Source of the DNA: Vicinamibacterales bacterium | GTDB lineage: Bacteria; Acidobacteriota; Vicinamibacteria; Vicinamibacterales; JAKQTR01 | Length of the DNA stretch: 43,268 bases | Assembly: GCA_025456345.1 (NCBI GenBank) | Contig: JALOKU010000033.1 | Coordinates: forward strand, 1-43,268 | Reading direction: 5' to 3' | Shown: positions 10,034-16,858 of the stretch, piece by piece | How positions within the stretch are numbered: position 1 is the first letter of the stretch | Layout of the letters: each line of letters opens with the position of its first letter | The notes under the pieces: model-generated | Databases searched by the model: none | What the model saw: only the letters and a program-made list of their open reading frames with translations | What the model was told of the DNA's origin: nothing | Made by a program: the position numbers and the translations under genes

Positions 10034-11809
10034 CTACTTGTTGATCAACTCCAGCATGTAATCCGTCGCTTCCTTCGCCTTCATGCGGCTCAGGCGTTCG
10101 ACGATCCGCTTGCGCATCTCCGGGTCAGTCTCTTTGCGCGCCATGTCGACGAGCGTCCTGGCGTCGCCCTGGCTGTAGAGAGCCTCGACAACCCGGAGCT
10201 TCACGTCCCGGTCCTTCGAGACGGCATACACGTCCGACAGCACTTTCTTGTCCTCCGGTGTCCCGAGCATCTGGAGGTACTTGAGCGCCTGCAGCTGCAG
10301 GTCCGGATCGGACGAGCCCTTCGCGACCGACGAGAGGATGTCCTTCGCCCGCGGCGACTTGCTCTGGCTGACGACGAAGAGCGCGCGCTGCTTGAGGCGC
10401 GGCGACTGCTGGCCGTTGATCATCTTTTCGAGCATCGGCAGCGCCTGCTCGGCGTCGGTGTTCATCAGGCTGTTGAGCGCCAGCAGTTTCAGTTCCTCGT
10501 CGGGCGTGGCCGCGGGCAGCACGGGCTTTCCCATTGAAGCCTTGACCTCGAACTCGAGGGCGAGCGCCTGCTCGAGCCAGCGGCTGTCAGGGAAGTTATT
10601 CTGCATCTGCTTCAGCGACTCGAGGGCGGCCTGCATGGCCTGCACCTTGTACTCGGAAAACGCCTTCCAGTAGAGGGAGCTGTCGGCCTTCTCTCCCTTG
10701 AGCGCGGCAGCTTCCGCGAAGGCCTGCAGAGCTTTCTCGTAGCGGGCCGTGTCGAGGGCGGCGGTGCCCTTTGCGTACAGTTCCAGCTCGCGCTGCGCCT
10801 CCTTCAGCGCCTCCTGGACCTTGGCGACTTCCTTGGCGACTTCCTTGGCCGCTTCCTGCTGGCCCTGCGTCTGCGCCTGCTTCTGCGCCTGTTCGACCAG
10901 CTTCTGCGCCCGCTCGATGTCCTTGCGGGCCTGGTCGGCGGTGGCCTGCGCGGCGGCGGCGTTCCTTGCCGCCTCGGCTTCCAGCCGCGCCTTCTCGCGC
11001 TGCTCGGCAGTCTGCGGCGACGTCGCCTGCGTGGACGTCGTCGTCGAGATGGCCGTCTGCTCCTGCTGGCGCTCGCGCACGCGCGAACCCATCACGGTGA
11101 CCTTGAACAGGAGTCCCTTGCTGTCGATCTGATCGCGCCAGCGCGCGAGGTCGGCGTGCGTGGCCTGGCTCGGGCTGCTGGCGATCTCCACGAGCACCCG
11201 CTCGAGGTCCTCGAGCACGGCGGCGACGGCTGCGTCGCCGGTGCGCACCGCGGCCTGGCGGAAGAGGCGGTTGTCCGCGACCAGGTCGACGGCTGTGACG
11301 CGCTCGGGCGAGATATCGGACGAAGCGCCGCCATTGCGGTGCGCGATCTCGGTGAGCACCACGCGGGATCGATCGAGGTGGCTGCCGACGGCGGCAAGCA
11401 GCATGCGTTCCCGGGCCGCGTCGGACGCACCCTCGGCCTGCAGCGGCACGGGTCCCGCCGACGGGGGCACCGACGATCGCCCCGCGACGAACGCGGCCAG
11501 GAGCAGACCGGCCGCCGCGCCGGCCACCGCGAGCCGCGGCCAGGTCATCGCGGCCGACAGCGATTCCCACCAACGCGTCCGGGGCACGGCGTCGTGCAGC
11601 CGTGGCTGAAGACGGGTCCAGACCTCGGCGCCGTACGACTCGTCCCGTTCCGGGACGGGCTCGGATTCAACCTCCCGCAGGGCCATGGCGAGCTTCTCGA
11701 AGCGCCCGCGGCAGTCGCCGCACGACGCGAGATGGGCCCCGGCCTGATCGAGGCCGTCGCCTTCGCGATAGAACGTGAGGACCAGCTCATCGTCGGAGAG
11801 GTGCGTCAT
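10034..11809 (-). CDS. Membrane anti-sigma factor with zinc finger, coiled coil and HEAT-like repeats
   Basis: This 591-residue protein probably holds the ECF sigma factor encoded just upstream. The N-terminus has a ZAS-type zinc-binding motif, H26-x3-C30-x2-C33. One transmembrane segment follows at about 92-110 (LAVAGAAAGLLLAAFVAG). The outer part has a long Q/A/E/K-rich coiled coil (about 255-345) and a C-terminal alpha-helical repeat region (about 430-591) that resembles HEAT repeats, with a possible TPR before it. Typical ZAS anti-sigma factors are about 200-250 residues, so the extracytoplasmic part is unusually large and could sense protein-protein contacts. Its start overlaps the sigma factor stop by 4 bp (ATGA), which supports the pairing. 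Confidence 0.85.
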   Translation of the reverse strand: MTHLSDDELVLTFYREGDGLDQAGAHLASCGDCRGRFEKLAMALREVESEPVPERDESYGAEVWTRLQPRLHDAVPRTRWWESLSAAMTWPRLAVAGAAAGLLLAAFVAGRSSVPPSAGPVPLQAEGASDAARERMLLAAVGSHLDRSRVVLTEIAHRNGGASSDISPERVTAVDLVADNRLFRQAAVRTGDAAVAAVLEDLERVLVEIASSPSQATHADLARWRDQIDSKGLLFKVTVMGSRVRERQQEQTAISTTTSTQATSPQTAEQREKARLEAEAARNAAAAQATADQARKDIERAQKLVEQAQKQAQTQGQQEAAKEVAKEVAKVQEALKEAQRELELYAKGTAALDTARYEKALQAFAEAAALKGEKADSSLYWKAFSEYKVQAMQAALESLKQMQNNFPDSRWLEQALALEFEVKASMGKPVLPAATPDEELKLLALNSLMNTDAEQALPMLEKMINGQQSPRLKQRALFVVSQSKSPRAKDILSSVAKGSSDPDLQLQALKYLQMLGTPEDKKVLSDVYAVSKDRDVKLRVVEALYSQGDARTLVDMARKETDPEMRKRIVERLSRMKAKEATDYMLELINK

Positions 11810-12384
11810 CGCGACAGCTCCGCTACCGGCTCGAGAGCGCGGCGCAGCTTGTGCACCGCGCGGAAGATGCTGTGCTTGGCCGCGCTCGTCTTCAAATCGA
11901 GCACGCGCCCGATGTCCTCGATCGAGAGGCCGTCGAAGTGGCGCATCACGAACGCCGACCGCTCCTGGTCGCTGAGTTCATTCATCGCGGTCCTGACGCG
12001 CTCGTCGATGCGCCGGCTGGCCAACTCGCGCAGCGGGTCGGCGGACGCCGACAGGTCGGCCAACTCAGCAGCAACCCTCATATCGGGGTCGTCCAGGGAC
12101 GGGAGGCTACCGGCCCTTGGGCGCCGGCGCAGGAGGTCGTGGGAGCAGTTCACGGTGATCCGGTAGAGCCAGGTCGCAAACGACGACCGTGCCTCGAAGC
12201 GCCGGATCTCGCGAAACGCCTTCAGAAACGTTTCCTGCACCACGTCCTCCGCGTCCTGCTCGTGGCCCGTCAGGCGATAGGCGAGCCGGAAGACACTCCG
12301 GCTGTGGCGCTCCACGAGGTGCCGGAAGGCATCGTGGTCGCCGGCCTTCACCCGGGCGACGACTGCCAGGTCGCTGGCCTCCAT
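11806..12384 (-). CDS. ECF RNA polymerase sigma factor (RpoE/SigW-like)
   Basis: This 192-residue protein is a group IV sigma factor. Region 2 is clear (RLAYRLTGHEQDAEDVVQET and WLYRITVNCSHDLLRRR), followed by a short linker and region 4 (ALNELSDQ-like NELSDQERSAF, LSIEDIGRVLDL, RAVHKLRRAL). It should direct RNA polymerase to an envelope- or stress-type regulon. The gene overlaps the downstream anti-sigma gene by 4 bp. A plausible ECF-type promoter lies just upstream at 12393-12420, so the pair may control itself. There is no ribosome binding site before the ATG at 12384. Confidence 0.95.
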   Translation of the reverse strand: MEASDLAVVARVKAGDHDAFRHLVERHSRSVFRLAYRLTGHEQDAEDVVQETFLKAFREIRRFEARSSFATWLYRITVNCSHDLLRRRPRAGSLPSLDDPDMRVAAELADLSASADPLRELASRRIDERVRTAMNELSDQERSAFVMRHFDGLSIEDIGRVLDLKTSAAKHSIFRAVHKLRRALEPVAELSR

Positions 12385-12392
12385 TCAACGGA

Positions 12393-12420
12393 TTAGACGA
12401 ACGGGAGGCGGTTTGGTTAG
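12393..12420 (-). promoter_or_regulatory. Possible ECF-type autoregulatory promoter
   Basis: On the minus strand the -35-like CTAACC (12420-12415) and the -10-like CGTCTAA (12399-12393) are 15 bp apart, close to the AAC...CGTC pattern of many ECF sigma factors. The start codon of the ECF sigma gene is 8 nt downstream of the -10, so the mRNA would be nearly leaderless. Confidence 0.4.
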
Positions 12421-12448
12421 GGGCATGGGACATGGGACATGGGGCATG
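12421..12448. repeat. Heptamer array GGRCATG
   Basis: Four 7-bp units in a row: GGGCATG, GGACATG, GGACATG, GGGCATG. The same unit in reverse complement (TGCCCCA, TGTCCCT) occurs inside the hpnC gene at 39182-39209. Confidence 0.75.
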
Positions 12449-12675
12449 GGCCTGCCGCGACGTAGCCGACGGAGGAAGGCGCCCAACCGGACGGAGGCGG
12501 AGTCGGGGGCAGGGGCCGAGACGCCGGCAGATGTGCCTGCGACGCGTCGCACGTAGCGAGCGATCAAGCGGCAGGGGGTGAGCGTGTCCCTCGAAGCGGG
12601 ACCGCAACGGGCGACGGGTCGCGGGCACGGACGGCTCGGCGAAGGACAGGGTCCCCCCGAATCCCGGACGCGCGG
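12449..12675. other. Spacer with no recognisable gene
   Basis: This stretch lies between the GGRCATG heptamer array and the hemerythrin remnant. Open frames exist on both strands because of the high GC content, but none shows a domain motif or a sensible start, and I see no RNA gene or clear hairpin. Confidence 0.5.
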
Positions 12676-12879
12676 CTATCTGGGGTACGCGTGCTCGAGT
12701 GCGTCGATCATCGCGTGGAAACGTTCGTGCCCGCCGGGGCCGGCGACCCTGGCTGCGTGCTCGTCGCAGGCGGCCACCAGTTCGGCATCCTTCGACGCCG
12801 GGATGACCTGGTCGGCCATCCTGAACAAGACGTTGTTCTCTTTGAAGATGTGTATGACACCACCGTGCGCGCGGGCGTC
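12676..12879 (-). pseudogene. Hemerythrin-domain remnant, 5' part missing
   Basis: The minus-strand frame ending at a TAG at 12676 reads HIFKENNVLFRMADQ and then HERFHAMIDALEHAYP. This matches the third and fourth helices of a hemerythrin HHE domain, where H-x3-E carries iron ligands (family pattern H-x2-KE-x2-VLFPMA). The frame is closed by a stop at 12880-12882 and has no upstream start or first two helices. The N-terminal half, which holds other iron ligands, is therefore absent. A heptamer inverted repeat begins about 25 bp further upstream, which may mark the deletion edge. Confidence 0.65.
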
Positions 12880-12904
12880 CTACGACGGCGGTCATGTGGG
12901 GGAC

Positions 12905-12996
12905 AGTAGCCAGTAGTCAGCAGCCAGTAGGGTGAGACGCCGGACAGCTCCCGGGCATTCCTACTGAATACTGGCTACTGGCTACTTACTACTGAC
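12905..12996. repeat. Inverted heptamer arrays (AGTAGCC/ACTGGCT)
   Basis: The left arm 12905-12930 and the right arm 12961-12996 are arrays of the unit CAGTAGC and its complement. The arms pair over about 26 bp with 22 matches. The element lies between the hemerythrin remnant and the end of the M14 peptidase gene and could act as a terminator for the latter. Confidence 0.7.
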
Positions 12997-13006
12997 GACC
13001 TCAACG

Positions 13007-15592
13007 CTATCTCTGCCGCTCGGTGCCGGCAGTCAGGATGGCGTTGAACAACAGTCTAAACGTCGCCATCGCCTGTCCGCGGTGCTGGGCGCGGAACCCG
13101 ATGAGCACCACCCGTCCCAGGCCCGCCTTGGCCTCGACGACGGCCGCGCGTCCGGCGATCACCTGTTCGCCCTCGAGCCACCCGCTCATGAGGATGCTCT
13201 GCGCGCCGTATCGGGCGATGACACGCAGGTCGGGCCCGGGCGTCACGTCGTACGCCGCACTGAACGAGAAGAACGCGGCGTTGTCGGCCAGCATGCCGAA
13301 GCCGAGGGGCTGGAACGTGTCGACATCGAGCCTCACAAGCGAGCCCGGGCAGAAGAACTGCTCGGCGGGCAGGCCCGCGACCAGGTTCTTGACCGGCAGC
13401 GCGAGGGCGTCGATGGCGAGTTGCGCGGAGCTGTCGAGGCACACCAGGGTGCCGCCGGCCTGCACGAAGGCCTTCAAGGCGGCGACGCCGGCCTGGCCGA
13501 GGCCTCCGACGTACTCGTCGGGCAGCGAGCCGGCGCGGTTGCCGTCGATGAGCCGCTGCGCCGGGATGCCCGGCAGCACGATCACGTCGAACGCCGCGCG
13601 GAGGTTGCCCGCCCGCGCCTCGGCGTCGCGCAGCGTCTTGAACGGGAATTCGTACTGCTCGAGCAGCCAGCGCGTCCAGCCCTCGTCGATCGCGTCGTTC
13701 CAGGGCCGGTAGAGCCCGATTCGCGCCCGGACAACCGGCCGCGACGCCGGCGTCCGGCCGCGCGCGCCGAACACGCGCAGGCCCATCTCGCGCGCGAGGC
13801 GCTCGACGTGCGGCTTCGCGGCGCGGACCGGCCGCACCACCAGGGTGCCCGGCCTGTACGTGGCGCCGTCCTGCGTTACCATCCCGCTCGTCCACTCGAC
13901 GCTCAATCCGGCGGCGAGCAGGCGGTTGACCGCGACGGCCCCGGCCGTGCCGCGGGCATCCACCAGGTAGTAGTCCGGCTTCGGGTACCCCAGCGGCCAC
14001 GCGGGCATCGGCGTCACGCGATCGATCCGCGACATCAGCGGCGCATCGAACGCGGTCTCGATGCGTTCGACGCGCACGCCCATCTGGTGCGGCAGCGTCC
14101 ACCCGGCCACGTCGTACGGGCGCTCCGGCGCGGGAGATCCAGCCAGCTTCCGCACCGGGTACTTCTGCTCCTCGAGCAGGCTCTTGGCGTACGCCCTGAA
14201 CGGCTGGGCCATGATGACGAAGGCCGTGCCGACGGGATGGACAGTGTCGCCAAGCTTGAACGGCTCCGATGCCTGCAGCACCTCGACGCCGCCCTCCGCC
14301 AGCAGGTTGACGAGCTTGTTCGCGGCGGCGGGGTCATGCTGGTCGGGCGGGATCGCGAATGCGTACGGGCTTTCTTTCGCGCCGCGTTCGATCGACCGGC
14401 GTCCCATTGCCACGAAGTTCGACACCAGCTCGTCGCGGTATCGCGAGGCGGCCTGCAGCAGGCCGCGCATGGCCGCGAGGTTGTAGTCGACAATGTCGCC
14501 GAGGCGCCAGGTGCCGCCGGGCCAGGGGTTGGGGAAGTTGATCTGCGGCGCGTACTGCGGGAGCCCGCGCGTCGCGCCGCGCAGATCCTTCGCGGCCACC
14601 TCGATCGGGCTCGCGAGCCTCGCCGAGGCCACCTCGGTGAGGAGGCACACCGTGTTACGGCCGAGCGGCGCGGAGTCCTCGTACCCGGGCCAGTAGTAGT
14701 CGTACATCGCGTTCGACACGACGCCCGACTTGCCCTGGCTCTCGAGCTCCAGGGCCATGGCGCTGCCAAGCAGCGCGGCCTCGCGCCAGATGAGCGGGTC
14801 CTGGTTCGTGTCGATGGGATCGTAGTTGGGCGGCACGAAGAAGCGCGGGCCGTTGCTGCCCATCTGGTGCATGGCGAGGAAGACCTGCGGATGCCACTCG
14901 CGCGAGAGGAACCGCGCCAGCGTGCGGTTCTCCGTCATGTTCAGCATGAAGGCGTCGCGGTTGATGTCGTGGCCCACGTACTTGTGGTAGGACCATGGCA
15001 TCTGCCCGCCTTCGAAGGGCGTGCCCTGCACCTTCTTGTGCCAGTCGGTCACCAGCTGGTGGCCGTCCGGGTTCAGCGACGGCATGAGGATGACGACGAT
15101 GCGATCGAGCAGCTCGACGGTGCGCGCGTCGTCCGCGGTGGCCAGTTCGTACAGCAGGTCGTTTGCCGACTGTGTGGCGCCGATTTCGCTGGCGTGGATG
15201 CTGCAGCCGATGGCGACAACCGCCTTCGCGCGGCTCATCACGCTCTGCCGTTCGCTTTCGTCACCCAGCTTCCGCGGGTCGGCGAGCAGCCGGTTGCTGG
15301 ATTGCAGTGCCGACAGGTTCCCGATGTTCTCCGCCGAGCTGATGATGGCGCCAATGATGCGGCGGCCCTCGGTGGTGGGCCCGACATCGACCAATTCGAC
15401 GCGGGGCGAGGCGGCGGCGACTGTCTCGAAGTACTTCGTGATCGACGCCCAGTCAGCGAGCCTCCCGTCGGTGCCCATCTTGAACCCGAAGAAGGCCTCG
15501 GGCGCCGGCACCTGCGCCGCGGCGCGAAGCGGCAGCAGGAGAAACAGACCAAGAAGCAGCGTGACTCTGAAGACCGATCTGCAGCGTGACAT
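13007..15592 (-). CDS. Secreted M14 family zinc carboxypeptidase
   Basis: This 861-residue exported metallopeptidase has an N-terminal signal peptide (MSRCRSVFRVTLLLGLFLLL, then cleavage near AAAQ) and a peptidase M14 domain at about 35-370. The zinc motif is visible as IHASEIGATQ (HxxE), the substrate-carboxylate region as LNPDG and HDINRDAF, and the catalytic glutamate as LLTEVASA. The remaining 450 residues resemble the glutamine-amidotransferase-like C-terminal domain often fused to such peptidases. It probably trims peptides outside the cytoplasm, with the S9 peptidase nearby. The start codon is 13 nt after a heptamer array whose last AGGG can serve as ribosome binding site. Confidence 0.93.
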   Translation of the reverse strand: MSRCRSVFRVTLLLGLFLLLPLRAAAQVPAPEAFFGFKMGTDGRLADWASITKYFETVAAASPRVELVDVGPTTEGRRIIGAIISSAENIGNLSALQSSNRLLADPRKLGDESERQSVMSRAKAVVAIGCSIHASEIGATQSANDLLYELATADDARTVELLDRIVVILMPSLNPDGHQLVTDWHKKVQGTPFEGGQMPWSYHKYVGHDINRDAFMLNMTENRTLARFLSREWHPQVFLAMHQMGSNGPRFFVPPNYDPIDTNQDPLIWREAALLGSAMALELESQGKSGVVSNAMYDYYWPGYEDSAPLGRNTVCLLTEVASARLASPIEVAAKDLRGATRGLPQYAPQINFPNPWPGGTWRLGDIVDYNLAAMRGLLQAASRYRDELVSNFVAMGRRSIERGAKESPYAFAIPPDQHDPAAANKLVNLLAEGGVEVLQASEPFKLGDTVHPVGTAFVIMAQPFRAYAKSLLEEQKYPVRKLAGSPAPERPYDVAGWTLPHQMGVRVERIETAFDAPLMSRIDRVTPMPAWPLGYPKPDYYLVDARGTAGAVAVNRLLAAGLSVEWTSGMVTQDGATYRPGTLVVRPVRAAKPHVERLAREMGLRVFGARGRTPASRPVVRARIGLYRPWNDAIDEGWTRWLLEQYEFPFKTLRDAEARAGNLRAAFDVIVLPGIPAQRLIDGNRAGSLPDEYVGGLGQAGVAALKAFVQAGGTLVCLDSSAQLAIDALALPVKNLVAGLPAEQFFCPGSLVRLDVDTFQPLGFGMLADNAAFFSFSAAYDVTPGPDLRVIARYGAQSILMSGWLEGEQVIAGRAAVVEAKAGLGRVVLIGFRAQHRGQAMATFRLLFNAILTAGTERQR

Positions 15593-15597
15593 TGTCT

Positions 15598-15667
15598 TTT
15601 CCCTAGCCCCTAGCCCCTAGCCCCTAGCCCCTAGCCCCTAGCCCCGAGCCCCTAGCCCCGAGCCTCG
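15598..15667. repeat. Heptamer array CCCCTAG/CCCCGAG
   Basis: About nine direct 7-bp units (mostly CCCTAGC, with CCCGAGC variants) fill the short spacer between the M14 peptidase start and the end of the Smr gene. The Smr reading frame runs into the array and stops there at a TAG supplied by a unit at 15624-15626. Confidence 0.9.
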
Positions 15668-15920
15668 CCCCCGTCGCCCCCAGGTGCGCATCCGTGTCGT
15701 CCCAGAATGCTTCGACGAGCGGGTGCGCCTCGAGTGCCGCCTGCACGATTCCCCGCAACACGCCCGTCCCGCGCCCGTGGACGATTCGGACTTCTCTCAG
15801 GCCGCGCGTGTGCGCTTCCGCCACGTACTCCTCCACGACCGACTTCACGTCACGGGGAGAAAAGGCGTGCAGATCGAGCGTGCCGTCGATGGGCAGCGCG
15901 AACGGTTCGCCGACGTTCAT
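15624..15920 (-). CDS. Smr domain protein
   Basis: This 98-residue protein is essentially a single Smr domain, as found at the C-terminus of MutS2, with likely nuclease or nucleic acid binding activity. The motifs LDLHAFSPRDV and VRIVHGRGTGVLR are diagnostic. The ATG at 15920 overlaps the queF stop by 4 bp, so both genes share a transcript. The last 14 residues (ARLGARGSGLGARG) are encoded by the heptamer repeat array and are not part of the domain, which suggests the original stop was lost or replaced by the repeat. Confidence 0.85.
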   Translation of the reverse strand: MNVGEPFALPIDGTLDLHAFSPRDVKSVVEEYVAEAHTRGLREVRIVHGRGTGVLRGIVQAALEAHPLVEAFWDDTDAHLGATGARLGARGSGLGARG

Positions 15921-16264
15921 GGTTTCGCGTAAGCGGCGGTGACGGACGTGCGGATGCCGCCGCGGGGCGTGAAGTCGCCGACCACGGTCATCCGCCTCGG
16001 CTGGCAGGCCGCCACGAGGTCGTCGAGGATCTGGTTGGTCGCCGCCTCGTAGAACACGCCGCGCTGGCGGTAGCCGAAGAAGTAGGACTTCAGTGATTTC
16101 AGCTCGAGACACAACTCGTCCGGCACGTAGGTAATCCGGATTTCGCCGAAGTCGGGCTGGCCGGTGATCGGACAAACCGACGTGAACTCCGGCGCGGAGA
16201 TGGCGATTTCGTACTCCCGGCCGGGCCTGGGGTTGGGGAACGTCTCGATCTTCGAGCTTGACAT
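15917..16264 (-). CDS. queF: NADPH-dependent 7-cyano-7-deazaguanine reductase
   Basis: QueF reduces preQ0 to preQ1 in queuosine biosynthesis for tRNA. The protein shows the catalytic cysteine motif VCPITGQPDF, the NADPH-binding motif ELKSLKSYFF, and GVFYEAATN as the substrate-binding segment. From the ATG at 16264 it has 115 residues, a normal size for the short QueF type. An in-frame ATG at 16282 would add six residues, but the chosen start sits 8 nt after a TAAGAT hexamer and looks leaderless. It is translationally coupled to the Smr gene and divergent from the HU gene. No other queuosine gene is in view. Confidence 0.93.
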   Translation of the reverse strand: MSSSKIETFPNPRPGREYEIAISAPEFTSVCPITGQPDFGEIRITYVPDELCLELKSLKSYFFGYRQRGVFYEAATNQILDDLVAACQPRRMTVVGDFTPRGGIRTSVTAAYAKP

Positions 16265-16272
16265 CGTGCTGG

Positions 16273-16278
16273 ATCTTA
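16273..16278 (-). promoter_or_regulatory. -10-like element of queF (possible leaderless mRNA)
   Basis: The minus strand reads TGATAAGAT, an extended -10 (TGn-TAAGAT), followed by 8 nt and the queF ATG. There is no Shine-Dalgarno in between. Confidence 0.4.
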
Positions 16279-16322
16279 TCATTTGGCGCCTGAAAACGGC
16301 CGGTTCCGGGCCGGCAGCCCAT

Positions 16323-16351
16323 TTGACAGTGGCGGGGGCGCGCGCTAGCAT
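16323..16351 (+). promoter_or_regulatory. Sigma-70 promoter of the HU gene
   Basis: A consensus -35 TTGACA (16323-16328) is followed after 17 bp by the -10 TAGCAT (16346-16351). Transcription would start near 16358 and leave a leader of about 87 nt before the HU start codon. Confidence 0.65.
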
Positions 16352-16444
16352 TCTTCAACTTCCGCTTTTATTCCGGGGTCTGCCGCCTACGCGCGCGGCT
16401 GGCTTGCGGTTGTAGTGACTGCGCGTGGTTTCGAGGAGAACGAC

Positions 16445-16744
16445 ATGGTGGAAGCCCGCAGGATGGGCAAGTCGGAACTGTTCGCGCACTTCGCGGACCG
16501 CTTCGAAGTGAAGCGCGCCGCGGCACGCGAGTTCTTCGATGAGCTGGCTGTCCTCTCGGAGAAGGAACTGAAGCGGTCGGGCGAGTTCGTGCTGCCCGGC
16601 ATGGTGAAGCTCGTCGTCCAGAAGCGCAAGGCGCGGATGGGCCGCAACCCGGCGACGGGCGAGGCCATCAAGATCCCGGCCAAGACCGTGGTCAAGGCGC
16701 GCGTTGTCAAGCAGCTGAAGGACGCCGTCCTCCCGCACAAGTAA
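16445..16744 (+). CDS. HU-family DNA-binding protein
   Basis: This 99-residue protein is a small nucleoid-associated protein that bends or wraps DNA. The HU/IHF signature region is present as GRNPATGEAIKIPAKTVV, the beta-arm with the GRNP turn. It also has an N-terminal helix pair (MGKSELFAHFADRF) and the lysine-rich C-terminus. The arm is preceded by LPGMVKLVVQKRKARM rather than the usual GFGTF form, as in divergent HU homologues of histone-like type. The ATG at 16445 has a strong ribosome binding site (GAGGAGAA). A sigma-70 promoter and a UUCG hairpin downstream make it a single-gene unit. Confidence 0.93.
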   Translation: MVEARRMGKSELFAHFADRFEVKRAAAREFFDELAVLSEKELKRSGEFVLPGMVKLVVQKRKARMGRNPATGEAIKIPAKTVVKARVVKQLKDAVLPHK

Positions 16745-16820
16745 GAGGAACGATTTCCAGGCCTGCGTGTCGCCGCCCTGCACTGCGGCGAGAACGGCCC
16801 TGGGAACCGCGTCTTCGGAT

Positions 16821-16846
16821 CCGGCCCCCGCTTCGGCGGGGGCCGG
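16821..16846. terminator. UUCG hairpin terminator between convergent genes
   Basis: CCGGCCCCCGC, a TTCG tetraloop, and GCGGGGGCCGG form a perfect 11-bp stem. It sits between the ends of the HU gene and the histidine kinase gene, so it could end transcription from both sides. No T tract follows on either strand. Confidence 0.7.
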
Positions 16847-16858
16847 GCGGCCCGCTCG

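Noticed and set aside
12107..12895. Long minus-strand frame across the spacer into the ECF sigma gene
   Set aside because: It is out of frame with the sigma factor and of shadow composition; the hemerythrin-like residues lie in a different frame.
15598..15667. CRISPR array
   Set aside because: The units are 7 bp tandem repeats without spacers, and there are no cas genes in the window.
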